Shown: positions 1-6,878 of the stretch, piece after piece
How the letters are laid out: each line of letters begins with the position of its first letter
Numbering within the stretch: position 1 is the first letter of the stretch
From: Akkermansia sp.
Lineage (GTDB): Bacteria; Verrucomicrobiota; Verrucomicrobiia; Verrucomicrobiales; Akkermansiaceae
Reading direction: 5' to 3'
DNA length: 54,727 nucleotides
Assembly: GCA_017472085.1 (NCBI GenBank)
Contig: JAFUQZ010000080.1
Coordinates: forward strand, 1-54,727
Translations under genes and position numbers: made by a program
Notes under the pieces: generated by a model
The model's database searches: none
Seen by the model: the letters and a program-made list of their open reading frames with translations, nothing else
Told to the model about the DNA's origin: nothing

Positions 1-1
1 C

Positions 2-103
2 CACCGAAAAATGAAATTAATTCAACGCCGCGCCTATGGCTATCGTAACTTTCAGAACTACCGATTAAGAGTGTTAATTGAATGTGGTCACGTGGTGATA
101 TGA
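2..103 (+). CDS. C-terminal fragment of an ISL3-like transposase (cut by window edge)
   Basis: The frame is open from the window edge to TGA at 101-103 and encodes 33 residues with the signature KLIQRRAYGYRNFQNYRLRV. This resembles the extreme C-terminus of DDE transposases of the ISL3 type, where a KRRAYGFRNFENFRLR-like segment follows the last catalytic residue. The family call rests on this motif only. The remainder of the element lies outside the window, so whether the copy is intact cannot be told. The downstream IS end should lie between 104 and about 135, just before the tRNA terminator, but no inverted repeat can be matched without the other end. Confidence 0.55.
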   Translation, partial: HRKMKLIQRRAYGYRNFQNYRLRVLIECGHVVI

Positions 104-137
104 AAATTCAAATTCCACATAAATTGGGCTTGACCCC

Positions 138-166
138 AAAAAAGCACCAACCTCAGCGGTTGATGC
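138..166 (-). terminator. Rho-independent terminator of tRNA-Gln
   Basis: On the minus strand the stem GCATCAACC / GGTTGGTGC (one mismatch, loop of five) is followed by six T. It lies about 10 bp downstream of the tRNA 3' end and fits a monocistronic tRNA unit. Confidence 0.8.
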
Positions 167-175
167 CTTTTGAAG

Positions 176-247
176 TAGGGCTACAGGGACTCGAACCCCG
201 AATAGCGGTGCCAGAAACCGATGTGTTGCCAATTACACCATAGCCCT
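176..247 (-). tRNA. tRNA-Gln (anticodon CUG)
   Basis: A full cloverleaf can be drawn on the minus strand: acceptor stem AGGGCTA/TAGCCCT, D stem GTGT/ACAC, anticodon loop TTCTGGC giving CUG, T arm CGGGG-TTCGAGT-CCCTG, and discriminator A. The CCA end is not encoded. The outermost anticodon-stem pair (27-43) is a T/C mismatch, while the other four pairs form. A strong promoter at 268-296 and a terminator at 138-166 make this an independent transcription unit. Confidence 0.93.
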
Positions 248-267
248 GTGTTACTTGGAACGGCGGG

Positions 268-296
268 AGTATACGCCTCCACAGACCGGAAGTCAA
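268..296 (-). promoter_or_regulatory. Promoter of tRNA-Gln
   Basis: Minus strand TTGACT (296-291), spacer of 17 and TATACT (273-268), about 20 bp upstream of the mature tRNA 5' end. This is close to the sigma70 consensus. Confidence 0.8.
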
Positions 297-401
297 GCTT
301 TATTCTGCTATTTTTTGAAAAAAGATAATTTTTTTTCTGTCGGAAGAGGACTTCACCCGTTGAAGCACCAGGTAAAAAAGACATCACGTACAGCCCAACT
401 T

Positions 402-563
402 CGGGACAAGCGGGACAAGCGGGACAGGCGGGACAGGCGGGACAAGCGGGACAGGCGGGACAAGCGGGACAAGCGGGACAGGCGGGACAAGCGGGACAAG
501 CGGGACAAGCGGGACAGACGGGACAGACAGGACAGACGGGACAGGCGGGACAGGCGGGACAAA
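402..563. repeat. 9-bp minisatellite, 18 units of CGGGACARG
   Basis: Eighteen tandem units run without a gap from 402 to 563. Units 1-12 end in AAG or AGG; units 13-15 end in AGA and unit 15 starts CAGG; the last unit ends AAA. The array lies between the tRNA-Gln promoter and the AlbA-type gene at 595, about 30 bp before its start. The 9-bp period keeps reading frame, so an open frame through it reads as an Arg-Asp-Lys repeat, which I do not regard as a gene. Confidence 0.95.
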
Positions 564-594
564 ATAGTTTTTTTAGCTTTTCTTGAGAGAGCCA

Positions 595-1938
595 ATGTGT
601 TACTCTGAACTCGTTAGTATGGGTATCAGAAATCTTGAGAAAGAAATTAAGAAGGGCGAATCCTTAAATCTGGAATTCAAGAGACAATTACCTTCAGAAG
701 ATAAGAAAGTTCTCAAAACATTTGTCGCTTTCGCCAACGGTGAAGGCGGGAAGGTGCTTTTCGGGGTAGAAGATACCACGGGAGAAATAGTGGGCATTCA
801 GGATACATCCTGCGCTCAACTGCAGGATTCTATCACCGATATGATTTCAGATAGTTGCTATCCTCAGATTTTACCGCTGTTCACATGGACCAATATAGCA
901 GGAAAAATAGTACTGGTAGTTGAAATTTCTCCCTCACCTCATTGCCCCTATTATCTGAAATCAGAGGGAAAGGAAAAAGGCACCTATATTCGGGTAGGTG
1001 CCACCACCCGCAAAGCAACACCAGAAAAAATTCGCGAGTTGGAGATTTATGGCGCTCGACAAACGTATGATGAAATTGTAGAGCACGCGGTAGAGCCCGT
1101 TACGAAAGGCGACATAAATCAATTATGCAAAGATATCAGATCATACAGAGCTGATGAGGGAAGGCCTGTTGAAATTGAACAACTTGTCAGTTGGAGACTT
1201 CTGAAACAACATCACCATCAATATCTTCCCAGCAATGCCTTTCGCATCCTCACGGGACGAGGAATTCACTTTTCCCGCATACAGTGCGCAGTTTTCAGCG
1301 GTGTTGATAAAGTCAATTTTCTGGATCGCAAAGAGTTCAGCGGTTCAGCTTATGAACTACTGGAACAGGCTCAATTATTCTTGTTACAACACCTGAACAA
1401 AGCAGCTCGCATTGAAAGTCTCCGGAGAGAAGATATCCACGAAATCCCCGTTCCCGCTCTTAGAGAACTGATTACCAATGCTATCCTCCACCGGAATTAT
1501 CTCGTTCACGGATTTATTCAGGTTTCCGTCTTTGATAATCGCGTAGAAATTCTATCACCCGGTTCCCTATATGCCAATCTCACACGAGAAGAAATGCTGG
1601 CCGGCAATTCGCGGCAACGAAATCCCATACTGGCGGACATTTTCCAGCGAATGGGAATCGCAGAAAAATGGGGAACAGGCATCCGCCGTGTACAGGAACT
1701 CTGTCAGGCAGCAGGATTATGCGCACCGATTTTTGAAGTTTCCGATGATGCCGTCAGAGTAACTATATTCCGAAATCAACGATCAGTAAACAATAAGAAG
1801 CAAGTATATTCCGAACGGGAAAAAGCCATTGCCGCATATCTTGCAGCCAATCCTGCTGCTACGGTGAGGGAACTGGCATCTATCTTTCATATCGGGAAAA
1901 GTACCGCTGCCCGAATCACAAAAAAACTTCGTGAATAA
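595..1938 (+). CDS. AlbA_2/Schlafen-type ATP-binding transcriptional regulator
   Basis: The 447-residue product has the layout of COG2865 regulators. An N-terminal AlbA_2 (Schlafen AlbA) domain at about 20-140 carries LEFKRQL and FANGEGGKVLFGVED. A RecG-like HATPase_c_4 domain at about 280-375 has ELITNAILHRNY and WGTGIRRV. A winged-helix/HTH segment sits at about 415-447 (ATVRELASIFHIGKSTAARI). Family members are poorly characterised and often occur with mobile or defence loci. I chose ATG 595 because GAGAGAG lies just upstream; TTG 583 and ATG 619 are alternatives. The gene follows the minisatellite and an IS remnant and is less GC-rich than its neighbours, which suggests transfer. A related protein lies at 51600-52979. 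Confidence 0.8.
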   Translation: MCYSELVSMGIRNLEKEIKKGESLNLEFKRQLPSEDKKVLKTFVAFANGEGGKVLFGVEDTTGEIVGIQDTSCAQLQDSITDMISDSCYPQILPLFTWTNIAGKIVLVVEISPSPHCPYYLKSEGKEKGTYIRVGATTRKATPEKIRELEIYGARQTYDEIVEHAVEPVTKGDINQLCKDIRSYRADEGRPVEIEQLVSWRLLKQHHHQYLPSNAFRILTGRGIHFSRIQCAVFSGVDKVNFLDRKEFSGSAYELLEQAQLFLLQHLNKAARIESLRREDIHEIPVPALRELITNAILHRNYLVHGFIQVSVFDNRVEILSPGSLYANLTREEMLAGNSRQRNPILADIFQRMGIAEKWGTGIRRVQELCQAAGLCAPIFEVSDDAVRVTIFRNQRSVNNKKQVYSEREKAIAAYLAANPAATVRELASIFHIGKSTAARITKKLRE

Positions 1939-1988
1939 TATATCATGACTTTTCATCTTCTGCTACCCGCATGATATAGCACCAGATG

Positions 1989-2009
1989 AAAAAGCTCCCC
2001 GGAGGGAGC
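1989..2009 (-). terminator. Terminator of the prenyl synthase-cysE-FAD operon
   Basis: Perfect stem GCTCCC/GGGAGC with loop of four; read on the minus strand it is followed by five T. It lies about 80 bp after the stop of the FAD-dependent dehydrogenase gene. Confidence 0.8.
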
Positions 2010-2086
2010 GGTGAAACAAGGCTGCAGCCCTGGGTGAACACGCACGGCGTGCGGATGAACATCATATTCCTGCGGCAGATGATACG

Positions 2087-3667
2087 CTAGGCTCGCAGGG
2101 CGGCATCCACGGCTTCGGCACAGCGGCGACCGTCCAGGGCGGCGGAGACGATACCGCCGGCATAGCCTGCACCCTCGCCGCAGGGGAAGAGGTGCGCCAG
2201 CTGGGGGTGCTGCAGGGTGGCGGGGTCGCGCGGGATGCGCACGGGGGAGCTGGTGCGTGTCTCACAGCCGATGAGCAGGGCATCCTGCCCCGCAAAGCCA
2301 CGCAGTTTGGTATCAAAGAAGCGTAAACCTTCCAGCATGCGGGAACTGACGCTCTGCGGCAGCAGGGCGTGCAAATCCCAGGAGGTGATACCGGGGTGGT
2401 AGGTGGTCTCCGGCAGGGTGGCAGACACCTGCCCCGCCAGGAAATCCTGCACCCGCTGTGCCGGGGCTTTCTGCATGCCGCCGCCGGCCTGTGAGGTGGC
2501 TATCTCCAGCGCTTTCTGGTAGGCTATGCCGGAGAGTACGCCATGCTCTGCCAGGTAGGCGTCCGTGTCTTCCGGCTCCACGGTCACCACGAAGCCGGAG
2601 TTGGCAAAGGGGGAATCGCGGCGGGAGAGCGACATGCCGTTGACGACCACCTCGTCATTCTCCGTGGCGGAGGGGACGATGAAGCCGCCCGGACACATGC
2701 AGAAGGAATGCACCCCACGGTCGGCTATCTTGGTGGCCAGGGTATAGCGGGCGGCGGGCAGGCCCTCCGGACGTTTTTCAGCGCGCCGCAGGTGGTACTG
2801 GGCGGCATCGATGAGTGCCTGCGGATGCTCGATGCGTACGCCCACGGCAAAGGGCTTGCGCTCCAGCAGCAGGCCATCGGCATGCAGCATGCGGTACACA
2901 TCGCGCGCGCTGTGCCCGGTGGCCAGGATGACCGCATCGCCCGTGTACTCATGCCCGTCTGCCGTGCGAACGCCGCAGATACGCCGCCCGTCAAGCGAGC
3001 GCAGCAGCGCGCATACACGGGATTGGAAATGCACCTCTCCACCGGCACCGAGAATACTGCCGCGCATGGCCTTGATGATGTCCGGCAGTTTGTTGGAGCC
3101 GATATGCGGGTGGGCATCCGTCAGGATATCCGGGGAGGCCCCGTGTGCCACAAAGGTCTCATACACCTCCATGACCGGGCCACGCTTGGTGGCGCGGGTG
3201 AAGAGCTTGCCATCCGAGAAGGTGCCGGCACCGCCCTCGCCGAAGCAATAGTTGGAATCTTCCACCACGTAGCCATCACAGTTGATGGGTCGCAGGTCAA
3301 ACCGGCGGGCAGAGACGTCCTTGCCGCGCTCCAGCACAATGGGGCGCAGCCCCAGCTCCAGGCAACGCAGCGCGGCAAACAGGCCGCCCGGACCGCTGCC
3401 CACGATAATGACGCGCTTGGCTGACTCCGGCAGCGGGGCATAATGCCGCTCCGGCAGCGGGGCTTCCGGCAGGGGCTCATCCACGGCCACCAGGAAGCGG
3501 AGCTGGCGCGAAATCGGGCGACGGCGGGCATCGATACTGTCCTTGAGCAGGCGCATCCCCTGCACCCGGTAGGGAGAGATGCCCAGTTTCTGAGCAACAG
3601 CCTTGCGGCGGGCCTCGTCCTTCAGGGCCTTACGCAGCGGCAGGTGGATATCCAGCTCGGTAATCAT
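2087..3667 (-). CDS. FAD-dependent dehydrogenase (COG2509-like)
   Basis: A 526-residue protein with a dinucleotide-binding Rossmann motif VIIVGSGPGGLFAALRCLE at about 85-105, followed by an ERG motif, a glycine-rich CFGEGGAGTFSDGKL segment and a C-terminal GEGAGYAGGIVSAALDG flavin motif. These match the uncharacterised COG2509 family of NAD(P)/FAD oxidoreductases, which carry a small N-terminal domain before the flavin fold. The substrate is unknown. The start overlaps the cysE stop by 4 bp (ATGA), so the two are translationally coupled. It is the last gene of a three-gene minus operon. Confidence 0.85.
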   Translation of the reverse strand: MITELDIHLPLRKALKDEARRKAVAQKLGISPYRVQGMRLLKDSIDARRRPISRQLRFLVAVDEPLPEAPLPERHYAPLPESAKRVIIVGSGPGGLFAALRCLELGLRPIVLERGKDVSARRFDLRPINCDGYVVEDSNYCFGEGGAGTFSDGKLFTRATKRGPVMEVYETFVAHGASPDILTDAHPHIGSNKLPDIIKAMRGSILGAGGEVHFQSRVCALLRSLDGRRICGVRTADGHEYTGDAVILATGHSARDVYRMLHADGLLLERKPFAVGVRIEHPQALIDAAQYHLRRAEKRPEGLPAARYTLATKIADRGVHSFCMCPGGFIVPSATENDEVVVNGMSLSRRDSPFANSGFVVTVEPEDTDAYLAEHGVLSGIAYQKALEIATSQAGGGMQKAPAQRVQDFLAGQVSATLPETTYHPGITSWDLHALLPQSVSSRMLEGLRFFDTKLRGFAGQDALLIGCETRTSSPVRIPRDPATLQHPQLAHLFPCGEGAGYAGGIVSAALDGRRCAEAVDAALRA

Positions 3668-4488
3668 GTTGTTTCAATACACTGTTGCATGCAGAGGGCG
3701 GGAGCAGCCTCGCAGTTGCAGCCCACCACCACGGCGGGCACACCGGCCACGGTGGTGAAGGCCTTCACATCATCCAGCACCACGGAGGAAGCGGCTATCT
3801 TGGCACTCTCGCCAATCTCCACACGTCCCAGCACCTTGGCACCGGCGCCGATGAGTACACCGCTTCGGACGATGGGGTGGCGCGCACCGCCTTTTTCCTT
3901 GCCGGTACCGCCAAGGGTGACCTCGTGCAGCATGGAGACATTGTTCTCAATGATGGCGGTTTCGCCAACGACGAATCCGGTGCCGTGGTCCAGCAGGATA
4001 CCACAGCCAATCTGCGCGGCGGGGTGAATATCCACGCCGAACACCTCACTGCTGATACTCTGGAAGAGCAACGCCATCATGTAGCGCTCCTGCTGCCAGA
4101 GAAGATGCGCCACGCGATAGGTGGCCAGCGCATGAAAGCCCTTGAAGAAAAGCAGCGGTTCCAACGCATTGTGACAGGCAGCATCGCGCTCCACCACGGC
4201 CTGCAAATCCGCCGCCATGCACTCCACCACCACCGGATTCTGCTTCAGCAGCGTGCGGATGAGCGGCTCCAGATTATCGCGCTCCATATCGCGCCGGGAA
4301 AGCTTGCGTGCCAGGCGCACCGCCACGGCGTTGCTCAATGAGGTGCGGCTCAGGATGACATCATCCAGCATGCCTGCCAGCCTGGGCTCGCTCTCCGATG
4401 CCTGCTGTGCAGCAGCGTACACCTCCTGCCAGACCGTCTCGGCAAGTCCGGAAATCTCCGGCACCATCTTTTCCGGGCGTATGCTCAT
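3664..4488 (-). CDS. cysE: Serine O-acetyltransferase
   Basis: A 274-residue protein with an N-terminal helical SATase domain (about 1-140) and a C-terminal left-handed beta-helix of hexapeptide repeats. Motifs include DIHPAAQIG, LLDHGTGFVVGETA and LGGTGKEKGGARHP, which are hallmarks of CysE. It transfers acetyl from acetyl-CoA to L-serine, giving O-acetylserine for cysteine synthesis in the cytosol. The C-terminus is Cys-rich (GCNCEAAPALCMQQC), which is unusual but does not touch the core. It lies 25 bp after the prenyl synthase gene and overlaps the following FAD gene. Confidence 0.92.
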   Translation of the reverse strand: MSIRPEKMVPEISGLAETVWQEVYAAAQQASESEPRLAGMLDDVILSRTSLSNAVAVRLARKLSRRDMERDNLEPLIRTLLKQNPVVVECMAADLQAVVERDAACHNALEPLLFFKGFHALATYRVAHLLWQQERYMMALLFQSISSEVFGVDIHPAAQIGCGILLDHGTGFVVGETAIIENNVSMLHEVTLGGTGKEKGGARHPIVRSGVLIGAGAKVLGRVEIGESAKIAASSVVLDDVKAFTTVAGVPAVVVGCNCEAAPALCMQQCIETT

Positions 4489-4513
4489 GAGTGGTTACAG
4501 GGGATAGGGAATA

Positions 4514-5521
4514 TCAGACGAGGCAGTCGCGCAGCATCTCATCCAGCCGATAGGTCATCTCCGTCAGCGCTTCGCGGGCGGGAGACTCCGGCAGCATCCA
4601 CAGCACCTCGCGCGCCTCCTCGTTGCGGGAGAGCCCCTCATCCACCGAGAGCCGGATTGCCTCTGCAAAGGCATCCGTATCACGCAGGCGGGCATAGTCA
4701 ATCTCCTCATGCTTTTCCACGGCGCTGCGGACATACTCTGCCACATCCTCGCTGGTGGACTCCATGAGGAAGAATACCGGGAGGGTGAGCTTGCCCTTTT
4801 CGGCATCTGTGCCCAGCGTCTTGCCGGCAGAATCATCCGTGCCGGTCATATCCAGGCAGTCATCATAAATCTGGTAGGAAATTCCCAGCAGGGTTCCCAT
4901 GCGGTTGAGATGGCCAATCATCTCGTCATCCAGCCCCTGCAGATAGCCGGCGCCGCTCATGGCCATGGCGAAGAGCGTGGCCGTCTTCTTGCGGATGAGC
5001 TCGTAGTAATCCGCGCGGCTCATCTCCATATCCCAGAGACGGGTGGACTGCTCCACCTCGCCCTCGCAGAGGTCGCGCACCGCCACCGCCATGCGGCGGA
5101 TAAAGCGGGAATCCCCGATATCTGCCCCCATCACCATGGCCTGTGCCAGCAGGGAGTCACCCAGCAGCACCGCCAACTCATTTCCCCAGAGCGCATTGGG
5201 CGTCGGCTCATCACGGCGGGTATCGGCCTTATCCAGCACATCATCATGAATGAGGGAGGCCATGTGCAGCATCTCCAACAGGGCGGCAAAGGTGATGTGG
5301 TCATCCTTGATACCCCCGGTGGCTGCGGCAGTGAGCAGCACCAGCCCGGGACGAATCATCTTGCCGCGGCTGCGGCACACCTGGCGCATGTAATCCCGCA
5401 TGTGAGGCGAAAACTGCTCGGTCTGCGACTCAATGGCATCGCGCACCTTCTGCAGCTCCGCTTTCACGGTTCGAAGGTGGGCTTTGCGGTTACGCAGTTT
5501 GCTGAAAAACGGGATACTCAT
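4514..5521 (-). CDS. All-trans polyprenyl diphosphate synthase (octa-/heptaprenyl type)
   Basis: A 335-residue long-chain prenyl synthase of the IspB/HepT type. The first aspartate-rich motif is in LIHDDVLDKADTRR and the second in YQIYDDCLDMTGTDD. It extends farnesyl diphosphate with isopentenyl units, most likely for the menaquinone side chain; the exact chain length cannot be read from the motifs. It is the first gene of a minus operon driven by the promoter at 5581-5609, divergent from the RlpA-like gene. Confidence 0.9.
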   Translation of the reverse strand: MSIPFFSKLRNRKAHLRTVKAELQKVRDAIESQTEQFSPHMRDYMRQVCRSRGKMIRPGLVLLTAAATGGIKDDHITFAALLEMLHMASLIHDDVLDKADTRRDEPTPNALWGNELAVLLGDSLLAQAMVMGADIGDSRFIRRMAVAVRDLCEGEVEQSTRLWDMEMSRADYYELIRKKTATLFAMAMSGAGYLQGLDDEMIGHLNRMGTLLGISYQIYDDCLDMTGTDDSAGKTLGTDAEKGKLTLPVFFLMESTSEDVAEYVRSAVEKHEEIDYARLRDTDAFAEAIRLSVDEGLSRNEEAREVLWMLPESPAREALTEMTYRLDEMLRDCLV

Positions 5522-5580
5522 GTATGGTAAGATGGATAAAATAGAGAGGCACGCGGCGATTCACCCGCAGCGCGGGCGCG

Positions 5581-5609
5581 ATTGTAGCACTTTTTTCCGG
5601 GCTTGGCAA
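5581..5609 (-). promoter_or_regulatory. Promoter of the prenyl synthase-cysE-FAD operon
   Basis: Minus strand TTGCCA (5609-5604), spacer 17, TACAAT (5586-5581). It predicts a leader of about 50 nt containing a GC-rich stem region (5550-5580) before the ATG at 5521. Confidence 0.65.
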
Positions 5610-5681
5610 CTCTTAACCATCATTATGAAACCAAAGCTCATTGATTTTTCTTTTTTTTCAGGCTCCTATCATGATTCCTCT

Positions 5682-5710
5682 TTACCTGCAAGCAATGGGT
5701 ATGCTAACAT
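5682..5710 (+). promoter_or_regulatory. Promoter of the RlpA-like gene
   Basis: TTACCT (5682-5687), spacer 17, TAACAT (5705-5710). The -10 box ends 7 bp before ATG 5718, so transcription would begin at or next to the start codon. Confidence 0.5.
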
Positions 5711-5717
5711 ACGGACA

Positions 5718-6230
5718 ATGAAGAAACGTACCATCCTGCTGCTCCTGTTGCCGGCCTTGTTCGCTTCCCTGCTGACCGATTGCAGGAAGAAACCGGAAAA
5801 AGCGGCACCGTCCCCGGTTGCAGTACCAAAAGGGCTCAAGATGAAACCCTACACCGTACGCGGCGTGCGCTATCGCCCCATGTCGGTGGAGCAGGCACTT
5901 CAGTACACCGAAACGGGCGAGGCCTCGTTCTACGGACAGGTCGGCAGCCGCAGTGCCTCCGGCGAGATTCTCCGCGCCGGCACCTGCTATGCCGCACACC
6001 GCACGCTCCCCATGCCCTGCACCGTCCGTGTGACCAATATCAGCAACGGCAAAAGCTGCGAAGTCCGCGTCATTGACCGCGGGCCTTTCCACAAGCGGCG
6101 CATCATTGATCTGAGCCGCGAAGTCGGCCGCCGCATCGGCATGAATCCCTACGGAACCGGGCAGGTAAAGGTGGAAGTCATCAGCATCGGCAAAGGGGAG
6201 GATAAAGTCTTCCGGCAAACCGATAACTGA
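5718..6230 (+). CDS. rlpA: RlpA-like double-psi beta-barrel septal/cell-wall protein
   Basis: A 170-residue exported protein. The N-terminal stretch MKKRTILLLLLPALFASLL is a signal peptide followed by TDC; a lipobox is possible, but Asp directly before the Cys is atypical. The DPBB domain (about 70-165) has GEASFYG, the AAHRTLPMPC loop, VIDRGPFHKRRIIDLS and a C-terminal VKVEVIS strand, matching RlpA. E. coli and Pseudomonas RlpA act at the septum on naked glycan strands. There is no SPOR domain. I chose ATG 5718 for the signal peptide; upstream in-frame starts would place it internally. The gene sits directly before the dcw cluster. Confidence 0.82.
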   Translation: MKKRTILLLLLPALFASLLTDCRKKPEKAAPSPVAVPKGLKMKPYTVRGVRYRPMSVEQALQYTETGEASFYGQVGSRSASGEILRAGTCYAAHRTLPMPCTVRVTNISNGKSCEVRVIDRGPFHKRRIIDLSREVGRRIGMNPYGTGQVKVEVISIGKGEDKVFRQTDN

Positions 6231-6263
6231 TTGATTTCAGCCGCTTGAACAACTTTCTCCGAC

Positions 6264-6293
6264 GGCGCAGATATCAAATCTGCGCCGCTTTTT
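6264..6293 (+). terminator. Terminator of the RlpA-like gene
   Basis: Stem GGCGCAGAT / ATCTGCGCC with loop of five, followed by GC and five T. It separates rlpA from the mraZ promoter. Confidence 0.85.
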
Positions 6294-6357
6294 CCATGCC
6301 GCACCCCCCGGTCCGGAAACATTCTGCAATTATTTTGCACATTGGCAAAATTTTGTG

Positions 6358-6408
6358 TTGACTTTTGGAGTGTATTAGAGTGTACTAGTGGTGACACAAA
6401 GTGCACCA
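6358..6408 (+). promoter_or_regulatory. mraZ promoter overlapped by an array of GTG boxes
   Basis: TTGACT (6358-6363), spacer 17, TGTACT (6381-6386) is the likely dcw promoter. From 6369, near-repeats AGTGTATTAG, AGTGTACTAG, TGGTGACACA and AAGTGCACCA follow each other, placing GTG at 6370, 6380, 6391 and 6401. MraZ is known to bind short GTG-containing direct repeats spaced about 10 bp apart at its own promoter, so this is a likely autorepression site covering the -10 box and start point. Confidence 0.65.
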
Positions 6409-6413
6409 AAAGG

Positions 6414-6878
6414 ATGGAAAGTGACCTGACAGTGTTGTTCACGGGCAACGTGACGCATAAGCTGGATCCCAAGAGCAGATTGGCGATTCCGGCGGGGTGG
6501 CGTTCTGCACAAGGCGTTGAATTGACCATTCTTGAGGCATCCAGCGATGGGTTTCCGATACTGAAATGCTTCACCCGCGAGGCATTTGCAGAGAAGATTT
6601 CCGGCATCCGCAAACAGGGTGAGGCACGCGGCGTGGCTCCCGGCGAAATTGACCGCTACATCGGTTTCATCGCCGGACGCTGTTTCCCGGCAGAAGTGAG
6701 CAGCCAGGGAAAACTGTTGATACCCAAGGCTCAGCGCGAAAACCTGAAACTGACGGATATGGCCACCATTGTGGGCCGCGGGCCGCACTTTGAGATTTGG
6801 GAGCCGGAGAACTTCAAGGTGGCCAACAGCCCGGCATCTGTGGCCGAACTGGACAAGATTTTCAACATGATATCATGA
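6414..6878 (+). CDS. mraZ: Division/cell-wall cluster repressor MraZ
   Basis: 154 residues with two SpoVT/AbrB-like MraZ domains: HKLDPKSRLAIPAGWR in the N-terminal half and SSQGKLLIPKAQRENLKL in the C-terminal half. MraZ forms ring-shaped oligomers that bind repeated sites at its own promoter and tune dcw expression. I chose ATG 6414 (MESDLTVLFTG) because the family begins close to this motif and AAAAGG precedes it, although at short spacing. Its stop overlaps the rsmH start in ATGA. Confidence 0.92.
   Translation: MESDLTVLFTGNVTHKLDPKSRLAIPAGWRSAQGVELTILEASSDGFPILKCFTREAFAEKISGIRKQGEARGVAPGEIDRYIGFIAGRCFPAEVSSQGKLLIPKAQRENLKLTDMATIVGRGPHFEIWEPENFKVANSPASVAELDKIFNMIS

Noticed and set aside
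402..563. CRISPR array
   Set aside because: Units are contiguous with no spacers; no other repeat-spacer pattern or cas gene is present in the window.
255..608. Open frame encoding an Arg-Asp-Lys repeat protein across the minisatellite
   Set aside because: It exists only because the 9-bp repeat has no stop in any frame; it overlaps the tRNA promoter and has no independent start signal.
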